Positions 33,392 through 42,514 of a DNA stretch of 64,000 nucleotides are shown here, one piece after another (within the stretch, counting starts at the first letter, position 1; every line of letters starts with the position of its first letter). The stretch covers positions 124,001 through 188,000 of the forward strand of contig CANMRV010000003.1 of assembly GCA_947500435.1 (NCBI GenBank). Direction: 5' to 3'. The notes under the pieces were generated by a model. It ran no database searches. It saw only the letters and a list, made by a program, of their open reading frames with translations, and was not told the DNA's origin. The stretch comes from an uncultured Flavobacteriaceae bacterium (GTDB lineage: Bacteria > Bacteroidota > Bacteroidia > Flavobacteriales > Flavobacteriaceae). The position numbers were made by a program, and so were the translations under genes.

Positions 33392-34267
33392 ATGCAAAAC
33401 AAAAAATCATATTCAAAAATTATAGCAGGTACTATGACTTGGGGTGCTTGGGGAAAGAATTTTACGATTCAACAAATGACAGACTTAATGTGCCATTGCA
33501 TTGAGGAAGGCATTACGACGTTTGACCATGCTGATATTTACGGCGGATATTCAACGGACGCAGCTTTTGGAAAAGCTTTTGAAGAAAGCCAAATAGATAG
33601 GAGTACAATTCAATTCATCACCAAATGTGGTATTCAAATGGTTGATGATTCGAGATTAAACAAAGTAAAACACTATAACTATTCCAAAGAATATATCATC
33701 TGGTCTGCAGAGGAATCCCTTAAAAACCTCAAAACAGATTATTTAGACCTCTTTCTGTTGCATCGCCCTAGTCCTTTGATGCACCCTGAAACTATTACAG
33801 AAGCAATTTCAAAGCTGTTACAGGAGGGAAAGATAAAATCATTCGGGGTATCAAACTTCAATCCTTCTCAAATAGCAATGTTAGAAACAGCAATTCCGGT
33901 TTCTGGGAATCAAGTTGAATTTTCTTTGACAGCGAACGAAGCTATGTATGATGGTTCTTTGGATGATTGTTTGGCAAAGAAGCGAATGACAATGTCATGG
34001 AGTCCGTTAGGGTCATATTTTCGGGAGGATACTCCACAAACAAAGCGTATTGCCAAATCTATTGAACCGATGTGTTCAAAGTATTATGCAAACGCAGACC
34101 AATTGCTTTTAGCATGGATTTTAAAACATCCTTCTGCTGTATATCCAGTTGTGGGTACTGCCTCGAAGGAGCGGCTGAAAGCATCGATGGAGGCAACCCA
34201 GATAGATTTAGAATTGGAAGACTGGTTTATACTTTTGGAAGCCAGTAAAGGAAATGAAGTTCCATAA
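33392..34267 (+). CDS. Aldo/keto reductase
   Basis: The 291-residue NADPH-dependent oxidoreductase has a TIM-barrel fold. The catalytic set is visible: Asp and Tyr in DHADIYGGY, Lys in FITKCGIQ and His in LFLLHRPSPLMHP; the cofactor end is HPSAVYPVVGTASKERLKAS. It resembles the YdhF-like subgroup. The substrate is unknown. The SDR gene follows after 14 bases, so the two form a reductase operon. Confidence 0.92.
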   Translation: MQNKKSYSKIIAGTMTWGAWGKNFTIQQMTDLMCHCIEEGITTFDHADIYGGYSTDAAFGKAFEESQIDRSTIQFITKCGIQMVDDSRLNKVKHYNYSKEYIIWSAEESLKNLKTDYLDLFLLHRPSPLMHPETITEAISKLLQEGKIKSFGVSNFNPSQIAMLETAIPVSGNQVEFSLTANEAMYDGSLDDCLAKKRMTMSWSPLGSYFREDTPQTKRIAKSIEPMCSKYYANADQLLLAWILKHPSAVYPVVGTASKERLKASMEATQIDLELEDWFILLEASKGNEVP

Positions 34268-34281
34268 ACAAATAACATAAA

Positions 34282-35037
34282 ATGAACAAGACAGCATTAA
34301 TTACAGGCGCCACAAGTGGTATCGGAAAGGCAACAGCAGAGTTATTTGCTGAAAATGGAATTCGTTTAATTCTCTGTGGAAGGCGACAGGAGCGCTTGGA
34401 CGGGCTTCAATCTTCACTTGGTCAGAATACAGATGTTCATACTTTAAATTTTGATGTTAGGGACAAGAAAGCGGTTTCGAAAGCCATACATTCTTTGCCA
34501 GATCAGTTTTCTAATATTGATATTCTGATTAATAATGCCGGGAACGCGCATGGATTGGATACTATTGATGAAGGAAGTCTAGAAGACTGGGATGCTATGT
34601 TAGACATCAACGTAAAAGGTTTGCTTTATGTGTCAAAGTCTATAATTCCTCAAATGGTCGATAGAAAAGTGGGACACATTATCAATATTGGTTCAACTGC
34701 AGGTAAAGAAGTATATCCCAAAGGGAATGTATACTGTGCTAGCAAACATGCTGTAGATGCAATAAATCAAGGTATGCGAATGGATCTGAATGCACACGGA
34801 ATTAGAGTAGGTGCCGTTAACCCAGGACTCGTAGAAACCGAGTTCAGCGATGTTCGTTTCAAAGGAGATTCAGAGCGGGCTGAAACCGTTTACAAAGGTT
34901 TTCAAGCCCTGAAAGCTGAAGATATTGCCGATGTCATTCATTTTGTCGTTACGCGTCCATACCATGTAAATATTGCAGATTTAGTTGTGATGCCCACGGC
35001 ACAGGCAAGTAGTACGATAGTGAAAAAAGAATTGTAA
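34282..35037 (+). CDS. Short-chain dehydrogenase/reductase (YdfG-like)
   Basis: The 251-residue Rossmann-fold oxidoreductase has the cofactor loop TGATSGIGKATAELF, an Arg after strand 2 (CGRRQERL) that favours NADP, NNAG, and the catalytic Ser and YxxxK in INIGSTAGKEVYPKGNVYCASKHAVDAI. It resembles E. coli YdfG, which acts on 3-hydroxy acids and serine, but the substrate here is inferred only. It is the second gene of the operon with the aldo/keto reductase. Confidence 0.92.
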   Translation: MNKTALITGATSGIGKATAELFAENGIRLILCGRRQERLDGLQSSLGQNTDVHTLNFDVRDKKAVSKAIHSLPDQFSNIDILINNAGNAHGLDTIDEGSLEDWDAMLDINVKGLLYVSKSIIPQMVDRKVGHIINIGSTAGKEVYPKGNVYCASKHAVDAINQGMRMDLNAHGIRVGAVNPGLVETEFSDVRFKGDSERAETVYKGFQALKAEDIADVIHFVVTRPYHVNIADLVVMPTAQASSTIVKKEL

Positions 35038-35062
35038 AAAAAGAACGGCCTACATTGGGCCG
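35036..35062 (-). terminator. Terminator after the T9SS protein gene
   Basis: CGGCC-CAATGTA-GGCCG followed by TTC and seven T on the minus strand. The convergent SDR gene ends right beside it and may also use the hairpin. Confidence 0.7.
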
Positions 35063-35088
35063 CACTTTCAATTTCTTCGTTTGAAACC

Positions 35089-36975
35089 TTATTGTACTAC
35101 TAACTTTTTGGTCTCTACACCTTTTTCTGTTTGGATTTGGATAATATAAATGCCCGGAGGGAGTTCCGACACGTCAATAGCCTTTTCATTTGAGCCCCTA
35201 CTAGTCATTTCTTTTATTTTACTGCCAGCCATATCGAAAACTATTGTTTTAGTATTCGGATTATTGTCATTAGGAGCTACAAATGAAGTACTGCTTGCAG
35301 GGTTAGGGTACAAAATTGATTTTAATACCGGAGTATTTCTAGAATCTATAATTTCAAATTTCCTTGTTACAGTTTCGCTTGCTTCACCTGTTGCATTTAC
35401 CCCTGAGTAAGGAGTAACCTCAATGGAGTATTCTCCAACTGGGAAATTATCTCCATTTAATTCGGAATAACCCAAATCTCCAAAAAGGGTGTATGGACTT
35501 ACATTTTCTATCCGTGATATGTTTATTGGTCCGTTCAATTTTAGTTGAACACTTCCTGGGCATATATCGAACTCGTCACATTCATAATCAACTAAAATAG
35601 TGGCATTATTTGTAGGAGTTTCTTCAATATCAATGCTATTTCCTTCAAATAAAGAGTGTAAATCTTCAATTTCGTTGGTAGTATCAGCATTGAATAATCT
35701 AATGATATGAGTTCCAAATTCGATTTCAATTTTAAATGCTGTTGTAAGAGGTACTCCAGCATTTCCTTTGCCCTCAGGTTCTGAATAAAGTGTTGCGGTC
35801 AACGTATAATCTCCTTCTGGAAAGGACCTCCTGTTGAAATTCCCTTCTATGTCTCCAAATAAACTGTAGGGTGCTTTGTTTTCTACCTGAGTATGATTTA
35901 TAGGGCCTGCAATACTGAAAATAACGCTTCCTTCCGGTGGCGCATTAGTAATAGCTGCAACGATTACTGTTTCATGTGTAAATTCTCCGCTTTGTGGAAA
36001 ATATGTCTGACCGTCTTCTATCTCTATGAATTTGAAGGGCTTATGAATTGTAGTATCTGATTGATATTCAAATCTTATTTGATTATTGTCTTCTATAATG
36101 ATGGTAATGGACATGGATGTGCCTGCAGTGCCGACTCCGTTGGGCTTTTCATAAGGGGTAGCTTTTATACGATAAATGCCGTCTGTGAAATTTTGGAAAT
36201 TGTAGTCTCGATGAGCATCTTCAAAAGGTAAATGGCTCCTGTCCCCAAACATAGAATAAGGGGCGATATTTTCAATCCTAGAGCTACTTCCCCATAACGG
36301 AGGACCTTCTATTTCCATTTTTATACTTCCAGTAAATCCTTCGTCTACTAGAGCGATAACTGTTTTCGGATTCTTTAAAAAAGGATCGTTTGTGGCATTA
36401 AAAACTCGCCCATCTGACAATCCGCCAGCACTAAAGATCCGGTTTTCTTCTAAAAAAATGATATCTAAGCCAATGATTCCTAACGAATCAGGAACAATAA
36501 AGCTGACTTCGATAGTATTTAGGTGTCCACCTAATTCATGAATGGCCGAGGCGCTAAGATGATATTTGCCTGCCGGTAGGGGAACACCATTGTAGTCTCC
36601 GTTAATATCGCCGAAAAGCGCATAGGGAGCCTTCATCTCGGTCCAACTTCTATTGAGCGGTCCACTAAGTGAAAATTCAACGCTGATAAAATCTGTTTCG
36701 CCGATGGTATTGACCTTTATATTCAGATTTTTGTCTTTTATGGAAATACTGTTTAGTATTTTTCCGTCACTTATGCTGGCAATTTCTGTGTTGGTATCAG
36801 CATCCACTAAGATAAAATGCTCTATAGCTTCACCAAAAGATGGTGCTCTATCTAAGGCCTTTGGAACGGTCAAACTATTTGTGTTTAGTTTGCTTGCCTG
36901 TGCATATTGACTTAGCATAACTGAGAATAGAAGATAACAAATGGTTAAAACTGAGAAGTGTAGTTTTGTATTCAT
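35089..36975 (-). CDS. T9SS-exported protein with four ~125-residue repeats
   Basis: The 628-residue protein has a signal peptide (residues 1-27). Four tandem repeats begin near residues 54, 170, 300 and 424. Each has an opening strand with a DG turn, a PYxLFGD motif (at 117, 239, 369 and 494) and a closing GxYxxxATPYS-like strand. The last 75 residues form a type A T9SS sorting domain (ILYPNPAS, FDMAGSKIKE, PPGIYIIQIQTEKGVETKKLVVQ), which is removed on export. The repeats read like beta-sandwich modules of a surface adhesin or binding protein. No enzyme domain is present. Confidence 0.85.
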   Translation of the reverse strand: MNTKLHFSVLTICYLLFSVMLSQYAQASKLNTNSLTVPKALDRAPSFGEAIEHFILVDADTNTEIASISDGKILNSISIKDKNLNIKVNTIGETDFISVEFSLSGPLNRSWTEMKAPYALFGDINGDYNGVPLPAGKYHLSASAIHELGGHLNTIEVSFIVPDSLGIIGLDIIFLEENRIFSAGGLSDGRVFNATNDPFLKNPKTVIALVDEGFTGSIKMEIEGPPLWGSSSRIENIAPYSMFGDRSHLPFEDAHRDYNFQNFTDGIYRIKATPYEKPNGVGTAGTSMSITIIIEDNNQIRFEYQSDTTIHKPFKFIEIEDGQTYFPQSGEFTHETVIVAAITNAPPEGSVIFSIAGPINHTQVENKAPYSLFGDIEGNFNRRSFPEGDYTLTATLYSEPEGKGNAGVPLTTAFKIEIEFGTHIIRLFNADTTNEIEDLHSLFEGNSIDIEETPTNNATILVDYECDEFDICPGSVQLKLNGPINISRIENVSPYTLFGDLGYSELNGDNFPVGEYSIEVTPYSGVNATGEASETVTRKFEIIDSRNTPVLKSILYPNPASSTSFVAPNDNNPNTKTIVFDMAGSKIKEMTSRGSNEKAIDVSELPPGIYIIQIQTEKGVETKKLVVQ

Positions 36976-37157
36976 GCTTTTGTATTTAGATGTTTGGAGA
37001 GTACAAAGTAAAAGCCTTTATTTCACATCGAAATGATTTAAATCATGCTTCTCTAAATACAAAAAAGAGGGATGATTCATATTAACCTCATTTCGTAAAT
37101 TTATGTTTTGAATTATCAGCTTCTCTAAAATGACTTCGCAGTACTTAAAGAACCATT

Positions 37158-38294
37158 ATGATTAATAAACGTCTTTTGGTAAAAAACCTCCTCGCCCATA
37201 ATGACGAGAACAGTTTTTATGACAAAAAGCGTTTTATAGCTATTGGACAAAAGGAAGGGAAAGCTAAATTTTTGAAACACGTTTGCGCCTTGGCAAATAG
37301 CAATCCGAAGAACAATTCATTTATTGTCATCGGTGTTGAAGATGAGGATAATCAGATTGTCGGGGTTGACTTCTTTGATGACAGTAAGATCCAAAATCTA
37401 GTCAATGCTTATCTCGATAATCCCCCACTGATTTCCTATGAAAATATTCCATTTCCACATCTTGAGGAAGGCAAGGTCGTCGGGTTGGTTACCATAAAAT
37501 CCAACGGAAAAGTATGCGCCCTTCGCAAGAATATCTGGAAATATTATGGAGGCATGGTTTTCTTCAGAGAAGGCAGTATTAGCATGCCAAAGGCCTACGA
37601 TATCGAGCTGAAAGACATCAATAGGGATGCCGTTGCCACAATAGAACAGCATGCACGAAATAACATTGAATTGACTTTGGACGGGGTTATCGACTTTATC
37701 AATAACCGTCATAAAGACCTAGAAAGCAGCTATAAAGTTTTTAAAGAACAGTTTATTGTCTGCTGGGCAGGAATCCAAAAAAAGGTAAAAGGAGAAATCT
37801 ATTTTTCAAGAGTTGATATTGAATTGATCAATGAGCAGGTCAAACTGTTTTACTCCACTTTGGATGAAATTACTATATCATATGATGAACATTCTTTTAC
37901 CACCATTGAATATGTTCAATTAGGTTTAGGAAAGAAACAGCAGTACTATCCATTAGAAAAGGTCGTCATTATTTTTTCAGACAATGGCACTTACCAAATT
38001 CAAAGTGATTTGATTTTTGAGCCACCACAATATGATAAGAAAACCTTACATCATATTTTGAACTCGAACAATGCACTATTGCGAAAACTGGAAAATAAAA
38101 TAGCATTAAATAAGGCTGAACTTAATGATTTAAAACACCTTCCAGACACCTATTTAATTTGTTTTTTAAATGGATTTGAAGAAGCCAAAGACCAAATGGA
38201 AAATGCGCGGGTATTGCTCAAAAAACAAGATAAAATCATTTATCAAACGCTTAAGGAGTCCCTTCGCATTTTGAGAAAGGTGAAATATAATTAG
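37158..38294 (+). CDS. AlbA_2 (Schlafen-like) domain protein
   Basis: The 378-residue protein has an N-terminal AlbA_2-type domain (about 15-140) with FLKHVCALANSNPKNNSFIVIGVEDEDNQIVGVDFF and VFFREGSISMPKA, the pattern of the nucleic-acid-binding module formerly called divergent AAA_4. The rest (150-378) is unassigned, ending in a coiled region with Lys and Leu (LLKKQDKIIYQTLKESLRILRKVKY). There are no HTH or ATPase motifs. Its stop overlaps that of the convergent sugar kinase by three bases. The role is unknown; regulators and defence proteins use this domain. Confidence 0.78.
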   Translation: MINKRLLVKNLLAHNDENSFYDKKRFIAIGQKEGKAKFLKHVCALANSNPKNNSFIVIGVEDEDNQIVGVDFFDDSKIQNLVNAYLDNPPLISYENIPFPHLEEGKVVGLVTIKSNGKVCALRKNIWKYYGGMVFFREGSISMPKAYDIELKDINRDAVATIEQHARNNIELTLDGVIDFINNRHKDLESSYKVFKEQFIVCWAGIQKKVKGEIYFSRVDIELINEQVKLFYSTLDEITISYDEHSFTTIEYVQLGLGKKQQYYPLEKVVIIFSDNGTYQIQSDLIFEPPQYDKKTLHHILNSNNALLRKLENKIALNKAELNDLKHLPDTYLICFLNGFEEAKDQMENARVLLKKQDKIIYQTLKESLRILRKVKYN

Positions 38295-39253
38295 ATATGA
38301 GGTTCAGAAGAGTCAAAAACTTCATCTCGAGAAGGTAATGAAGGAATGGCTCCGTAATTTGTAGTAGTCAAAGCCCCCGCTTTATTGGCATTTTTAATCA
38401 TTTTCAATAAAAGACTCGTATTTTCCAATATTTCATTGGGGATTTGAAGGTTTGCAATTTGTTGTAACAGACAACCTATAAAAGCATCTCCAGCTCCTGT
38501 CGTATCAATGGGTTTTACAGGAATACTGGGAACAGTTTCTTTTAGTTCTTGAGTACTGACAAAAGTACCATCACCACCTAGCGTAATCGTGATAATTTTA
38601 GCGCCAACTTCATGAAGAAAATCACTGGCTTCGTGAAGGTCGTTCTTTCCTGAAAGTAGTTGCGCTTCCTCCAAACTGAATTTGCATAAATGTGATTTTT
38701 CAACAAAAGGCATGCATTTTTTTACAAACGCTTCTTCTTCATTGCGCCAGAGATCCCCTCTGAAATTTGGGTCAAAACTTATGAAAGCATCTTGGGTAAG
38801 GGCATCAAAAAAGTAGCGGCCATAGGCTTTTTCTAAATCACCACCTAACAAAGCTGTAGCTGCCCCTAGGTGAACAATACTGTCCTTAAAATCATTTTTT
38901 AAAGACGAATCATATTGTAATTTTTTATCAGCACCTCTACTAAACACAAAATCGCGTTCGCCATCTTCAGCCAAGGAAACAAAGGCCAAAGTAGTAAAGG
39001 TTTTTGAACGTTGAGCTAAGGAAATATCAACATCGTTTTCTTCTAAAACATCAAGAAGAAAATCACCGAAAGGGTCATTGCCTACACAGCCAACGAACTT
39101 ACTTTTACCACCCAATTTCGCAATGGCACAAGCGACATTTGCAGGTGCCCCGCCTGCTTTTTTTGTAAATTCATTTGCCTTGGAAAGATTACTACCTTGC
39201 CTTTCAGCGACAAAGTCTATTAGGAGTTCTCCGATACAATATACATTTCGCAT
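38291..39253 (-). CDS. PfkB-family carbohydrate kinase, fructokinase-like
   Basis: The 320-residue protein has a ribokinase fold. It carries GELLIDFVAERQG at the start, the signature GGAPANVACAIAKLGGKSKFVGCVGNDPFG and the catalytic DTTGAGDAFIGCLL. The pattern fits fructokinase, which makes fructose 6-phosphate from fructose, but other sugars cannot be excluded. It stands alone, convergent with the AlbA_2 gene. Confidence 0.88.
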   Translation of the reverse strand: MRNVYCIGELLIDFVAERQGSNLSKANEFTKKAGGAPANVACAIAKLGGKSKFVGCVGNDPFGDFLLDVLEENDVDISLAQRSKTFTTLAFVSLAEDGERDFVFSRGADKKLQYDSSLKNDFKDSIVHLGAATALLGGDLEKAYGRYFFDALTQDAFISFDPNFRGDLWRNEEEAFVKKCMPFVEKSHLCKFSLEEAQLLSGKNDLHEASDFLHEVGAKIITITLGGDGTFVSTQELKETVPSIPVKPIDTTGAGDAFIGCLLQQIANLQIPNEILENTSLLLKMIKNANKAGALTTTNYGAIPSLPSRDEVFDSSEPHI

Positions 39254-39413
39254 GTTGAAGTCAATTGCTTAGGGGACCAAGATAATGACAAAAAAGTATG
39301 GTTCTATTAATTCTAACATTAAATAATAGATAATACTCCCAAAAGACAGACCGCCTTTTGCACCCTTTCCAAGAAATCATTACCTTTTCCAAACTAACTA
39401 AAAACGAAAAGTA

Positions 39414-40547
39414 ATGGGCTTATTTGATGAAATAAAAAAGAAACTCAGTCATGAATTTATTGACATTGTTGAGTGGCTTGACAATACAAATGATACAATT
39501 GTTCACCGTTTTGAGCGCTATCAAAATGAGATTAAGAACAACGCAAAACTAATCGTTCGAGAAGGCCAAACAGCTGTTTTTATTAATGAAGGTCAGTTGG
39601 CAGATGTTTTCACTCCGGGCACCTATGATCTGACCACTCAAAACCTTCCGATTTTAGCAACCTTAAAAGGGTGGAAGTATGGTTTTGATAGTCCGTTTAA
39701 AGCTGAGGTCTATTTTGTAAATACAACATTGTTTACCGATGAAAAATGGGGAACTAAAAACCCATTCATGTTAAGTGATGAACGTTTTGGATTAGTAGAA
39801 ATTCGCGCTTTCGGAACTTACAGTTTTAGAATTAACGACCCAGGTAAATTCGTTGTTGATGTTGTAGGGACTGATGGTAATTTTACCAATTACGAAGTCA
39901 ATGAACACCTAAAAAGTCTAATTGTAACCCGTTTTACGGACACTGTAGGAGAAGCTAATCTCCCAGTTGAACTATATGCAGCCAATACTACAGAACTTTC
40001 GGAAACTTGCCAGGAAGTAATGCAACCAGAATTCGGTAGAGTAGGTATTGAGTTGGAAAAATTCTATATCGAAAATGTATCGATGCCGGAAGAACTCAAA
40101 AAAGAGATTTTCGAATACAGCCGATTAGATAAATTGGACATGACCAAATTGGCGCAATTCAAAGCTGCCAAAGCGATGGAAGCTGCTGCCAAGAACGAGG
40201 GTGGTACCGCCGGTGCTGGAATGGGAATGGGAATGGGCTTTGTACTAGCACAACAAATGGGCGGTATGATGAATCCGCAAGCTCCGCAACAAGGTTTTGG
40301 TGCTCCGCAGCAAGCAGCAGTTCCACCAGCAATGCCGACACAGGTGATGTATCACTATGCTAGTAATGGACAACAAATGGGTCCGGTTTCTATCGAAAAA
40401 CTTAAGGAATTGTTTGCAAGCAGAACCGTTAATAAAGATTCATTAGTTTGGAAACAAGGCATGCAAAACTGGACCGCTCTAAAAGACGTAGAAGAATTAA
40501 AATCATTCCTAGGAGGAAGTACTCCACCACCATTGCCTACAGCATAA
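39414..40547 (+). CDS. SPFH-domain protein with C-terminal GYF_2 domain (YdjI-like)
   Basis: The 377-residue protein has an SPFH/band-7-like part of the YdjI (virion core protein) type: ERYQNEIKNNAKLIVREGQTAVFINEGQ to about residue 230. A Gly/Met/Gln/Ala-rich linker follows (GMGMGMGF, QQGFGAPQQA), then a GYF_2 domain (YHYASNGQQMGPVSIEKLKELF and LVWKQGMQNW). There is no membrane helix. It is the first gene of a probable three-gene unit with the zinc-ribbon membrane protein and a phosphatase; B. subtilis YdjI is encoded with YdjG in a similar way. Confidence 0.85.
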   Translation: MGLFDEIKKKLSHEFIDIVEWLDNTNDTIVHRFERYQNEIKNNAKLIVREGQTAVFINEGQLADVFTPGTYDLTTQNLPILATLKGWKYGFDSPFKAEVYFVNTTLFTDEKWGTKNPFMLSDERFGLVEIRAFGTYSFRINDPGKFVVDVVGTDGNFTNYEVNEHLKSLIVTRFTDTVGEANLPVELYAANTTELSETCQEVMQPEFGRVGIELEKFYIENVSMPEELKKEIFEYSRLDKLDMTKLAQFKAAKAMEAAAKNEGGTAGAGMGMGMGFVLAQQMGGMMNPQAPQQGFGAPQQAAVPPAMPTQVMYHYASNGQQMGPVSIEKLKELFASRTVNKDSLVWKQGMQNWTALKDVEELKSFLGGSTPPPLPTA

Positions 40548-40569
40548 TTGAAGAAAATTAAGATAAGCT

Positions 40570-40612
40570 ATTCCCCTACTTCGGAGGGGCTAGGGGAGGA
40601 TTTTTCAACCCA
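40570..40612. repeat. Short GC-rich dispersed-type repeat
   Basis: TTCCCCTACTTCGGAGGGGC followed by TAGGGGAGGATTT between two genes forms an imperfect hairpin. It resembles short repeats that recur between flavobacterial genes and may act as an mRNA stabiliser or partial terminator. Confidence 0.45.
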
Positions 40613-40629
40613 ATTTCCATCCAAATAGA

Positions 40630-41718
40630 ATGCAAGAAGAAGAAACAATAAATTCTGAACATAAAAAGGACTGCGCCAATTGTGGAGCAGAACTAAAGTT
40701 TAAACCCGGCTCACATCAATTGAAATGTGGGTATTGTGGATATGAGGAATTTATTGAACAAGCCAAAAGTAGTTTTGAAGAACTTGAACTGCAGCATTAT
40801 TTAAAGGTTGTTGGTGAGAATGCCTATACGAATACCATTGATTTACTAAACTGCAAACATTGTGGCGCCAATCAACATGTAGAGGAAAACTACAAGTCCT
40901 TGAGTTGTGTGTATTGCGGTGAACCTCTGATTCGAGAGGATATTGAAAGAGAAGGCTGGATTTTACCCGGCGCACTTGTGCCTTTTCAATTAGATTCTAA
41001 AAAAGCCAGGGGCATTTTCAAGAATTGGGTCAGTGGAATTTGGTTTGCACCTAGTAACTTAAAACGGGCAGCTTTAGACCCTGAAGGTTTACACGGCCTT
41101 TATGTTCCGTATTGGACTTTTGATTCTAACTTATTTGCAGCTTATCACGGACAGCGTGGAGATTATTATTACGAAACACAGCGTGTAAGAACCAAGAATG
41201 GAGTCCAAACACGACAAGTTCGAAAAACACGTTGGTCATCGGCTTCCGGCTCGGTGAAAGGTTTTATCGATGATATTCTGATTAATGCTTCCCAAAAGAA
41301 AAGACGGGATATTCCATCTAAAATAGCATTTTGGGATACAAAGAAGTTAGTGGCTTTCAACTCTAAATACCTTTCCGGATTTGTAACTGAAAAATATACC
41401 GTTTCTCTAAAAGAAGGGCACCATCAATCCTTCCAAGAAGCAAAACATATCGCCCATAATTGGATACGACGAGACATTGGCGGAGATACCCAACGTATTT
41501 CACATGCCGATATTAAGTTAGCAGATGAAACTTTCAAGCACATTTTGCTTCCTGTTTATATAAGTTCCTATCGCTATAATGGCAAGGAATATCATTTCTA
41601 TATCAATGGGCAGACAGGTACTTTGAGTGGAACCCGTCCCTATTCTTTCTGGAAGATTTTCTTTTTAGTACTTTTTATCATTGCGGTCATCGCTGTAATT
41701 GCGATTTTTGCAAAATGA
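40630..41718 (+). CDS. Zinc-ribbon membrane protein (YdjG-like)
   Basis: The 362-residue protein has two N-terminal zinc ribbons, CANCGAELKF...CGYCG (16-37) and CKHCGANQHV...CVYCG (77-98). A long soluble region follows (WTFDSNLFAAYHGQRGDYYYETQ, LKEGHHQSFQEAKHIA), and one C-terminal membrane helix (IFFLVLFIIAVIAVIAIFA). The order of zinc ribbon, soluble part and membrane anchor resembles B. subtilis YdjG, partner of YdjI. It overlaps the phosphatase gene by four bases (ATGA). Confidence 0.8.
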   Translation: MQEEETINSEHKKDCANCGAELKFKPGSHQLKCGYCGYEEFIEQAKSSFEELELQHYLKVVGENAYTNTIDLLNCKHCGANQHVEENYKSLSCVYCGEPLIREDIEREGWILPGALVPFQLDSKKARGIFKNWVSGIWFAPSNLKRAALDPEGLHGLYVPYWTFDSNLFAAYHGQRGDYYYETQRVRTKNGVQTRQVRKTRWSSASGSVKGFIDDILINASQKKRRDIPSKIAFWDTKKLVAFNSKYLSGFVTEKYTVSLKEGHHQSFQEAKHIAHNWIRRDIGGDTQRISHADIKLADETFKHILLPVYISSYRYNGKEYHFYINGQTGTLSGTRPYSFWKIFFLVLFIIAVIAVIAIFAK

Positions 41719-42452
41719 AAGAGAGCAGGACTTTGGTGATTGGCGATATCCATTCGGGATTAAGGGCTTTGGAACGAGTATTGGAAAAAGCGAAGGTTAC
41801 CACTGAAGACAAGATTATTTTTCTTGGGGATTATGTAGATGGATGGAGCACCGCAGTTGAAACTGTCGACTTCTTAATAGCCCTCAAGGAAACCCATAAT
41901 TGCATATACATTCGAGGTAATCATGATGAATTATGCCATGATTGGCTAAAGGAAAAAAAAGACAATCCCATTTGGTTTCGGCACGGTGGGGAAGCTACTA
42001 TGACATCTTATAAGAGGGCAGATGACGATACTATAGCGGAGCATATGCGGTTTTATGAAGGACTTGAAAACTTTCATCTAGATTCGGACAACAGACTCTT
42101 TTTACATGCAGGATTCACTAACCTTAAAGGAGTAGAGCATGAGTATTTCACTAAAACTTTTTATTGGGATAGAACATTGTGGGAGTTGGCACAATCACTA
42201 AATCCTGAAATGTCGAAAGAAGACGAGTACTATCCAAGCCGGTTAAAACATTATAAAGAAATCTACATCGGACATACCCCAATTTCGAAAAAACTATCCG
42301 ATGTTGTTCCAACTATGGCGGCGAATGTCTGGAATATAGATACGGGTGCGGCATTCAAAGGCCCACTTTCTCTGATGGATGTTGATACCAAAGAGATATG
42401 GCAAAGCGACCCTGTGCATACCTTTTATCCTGAAGAAAAAGGAAGAAATTAA
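41715..42452 (+). CDS. Calcineurin-like metallophosphatase
   Basis: The 245-residue protein has the metal-site motifs of the PPP-type phosphoesterase family: GDIHSG (9), FLGDYVDGW (35), IRGNHDE (66), HAGF and GHTPI. Such enzymes remove phosphate from Ser/Thr proteins or from small molecules. Overlap with the zinc-ribbon gene implies coupled translation and a shared task, so this may be the phosphatase of that membrane module; the substrate is unknown. Confidence 0.9.
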   Translation: MKESRTLVIGDIHSGLRALERVLEKAKVTTEDKIIFLGDYVDGWSTAVETVDFLIALKETHNCIYIRGNHDELCHDWLKEKKDNPIWFRHGGEATMTSYKRADDDTIAEHMRFYEGLENFHLDSDNRLFLHAGFTNLKGVEHEYFTKTFYWDRTLWELAQSLNPEMSKEDEYYPSRLKHYKEIYIGHTPISKKLSDVVPTMAANVWNIDTGAAFKGPLSLMDVDTKEIWQSDPVHTFYPEEKGRN

Positions 42453-42514
42453 AATAGACGGATTGATGAGGGAATAACTATGTATTATTTCCGAACTTTG
42501 AAAAAAATTAAATA

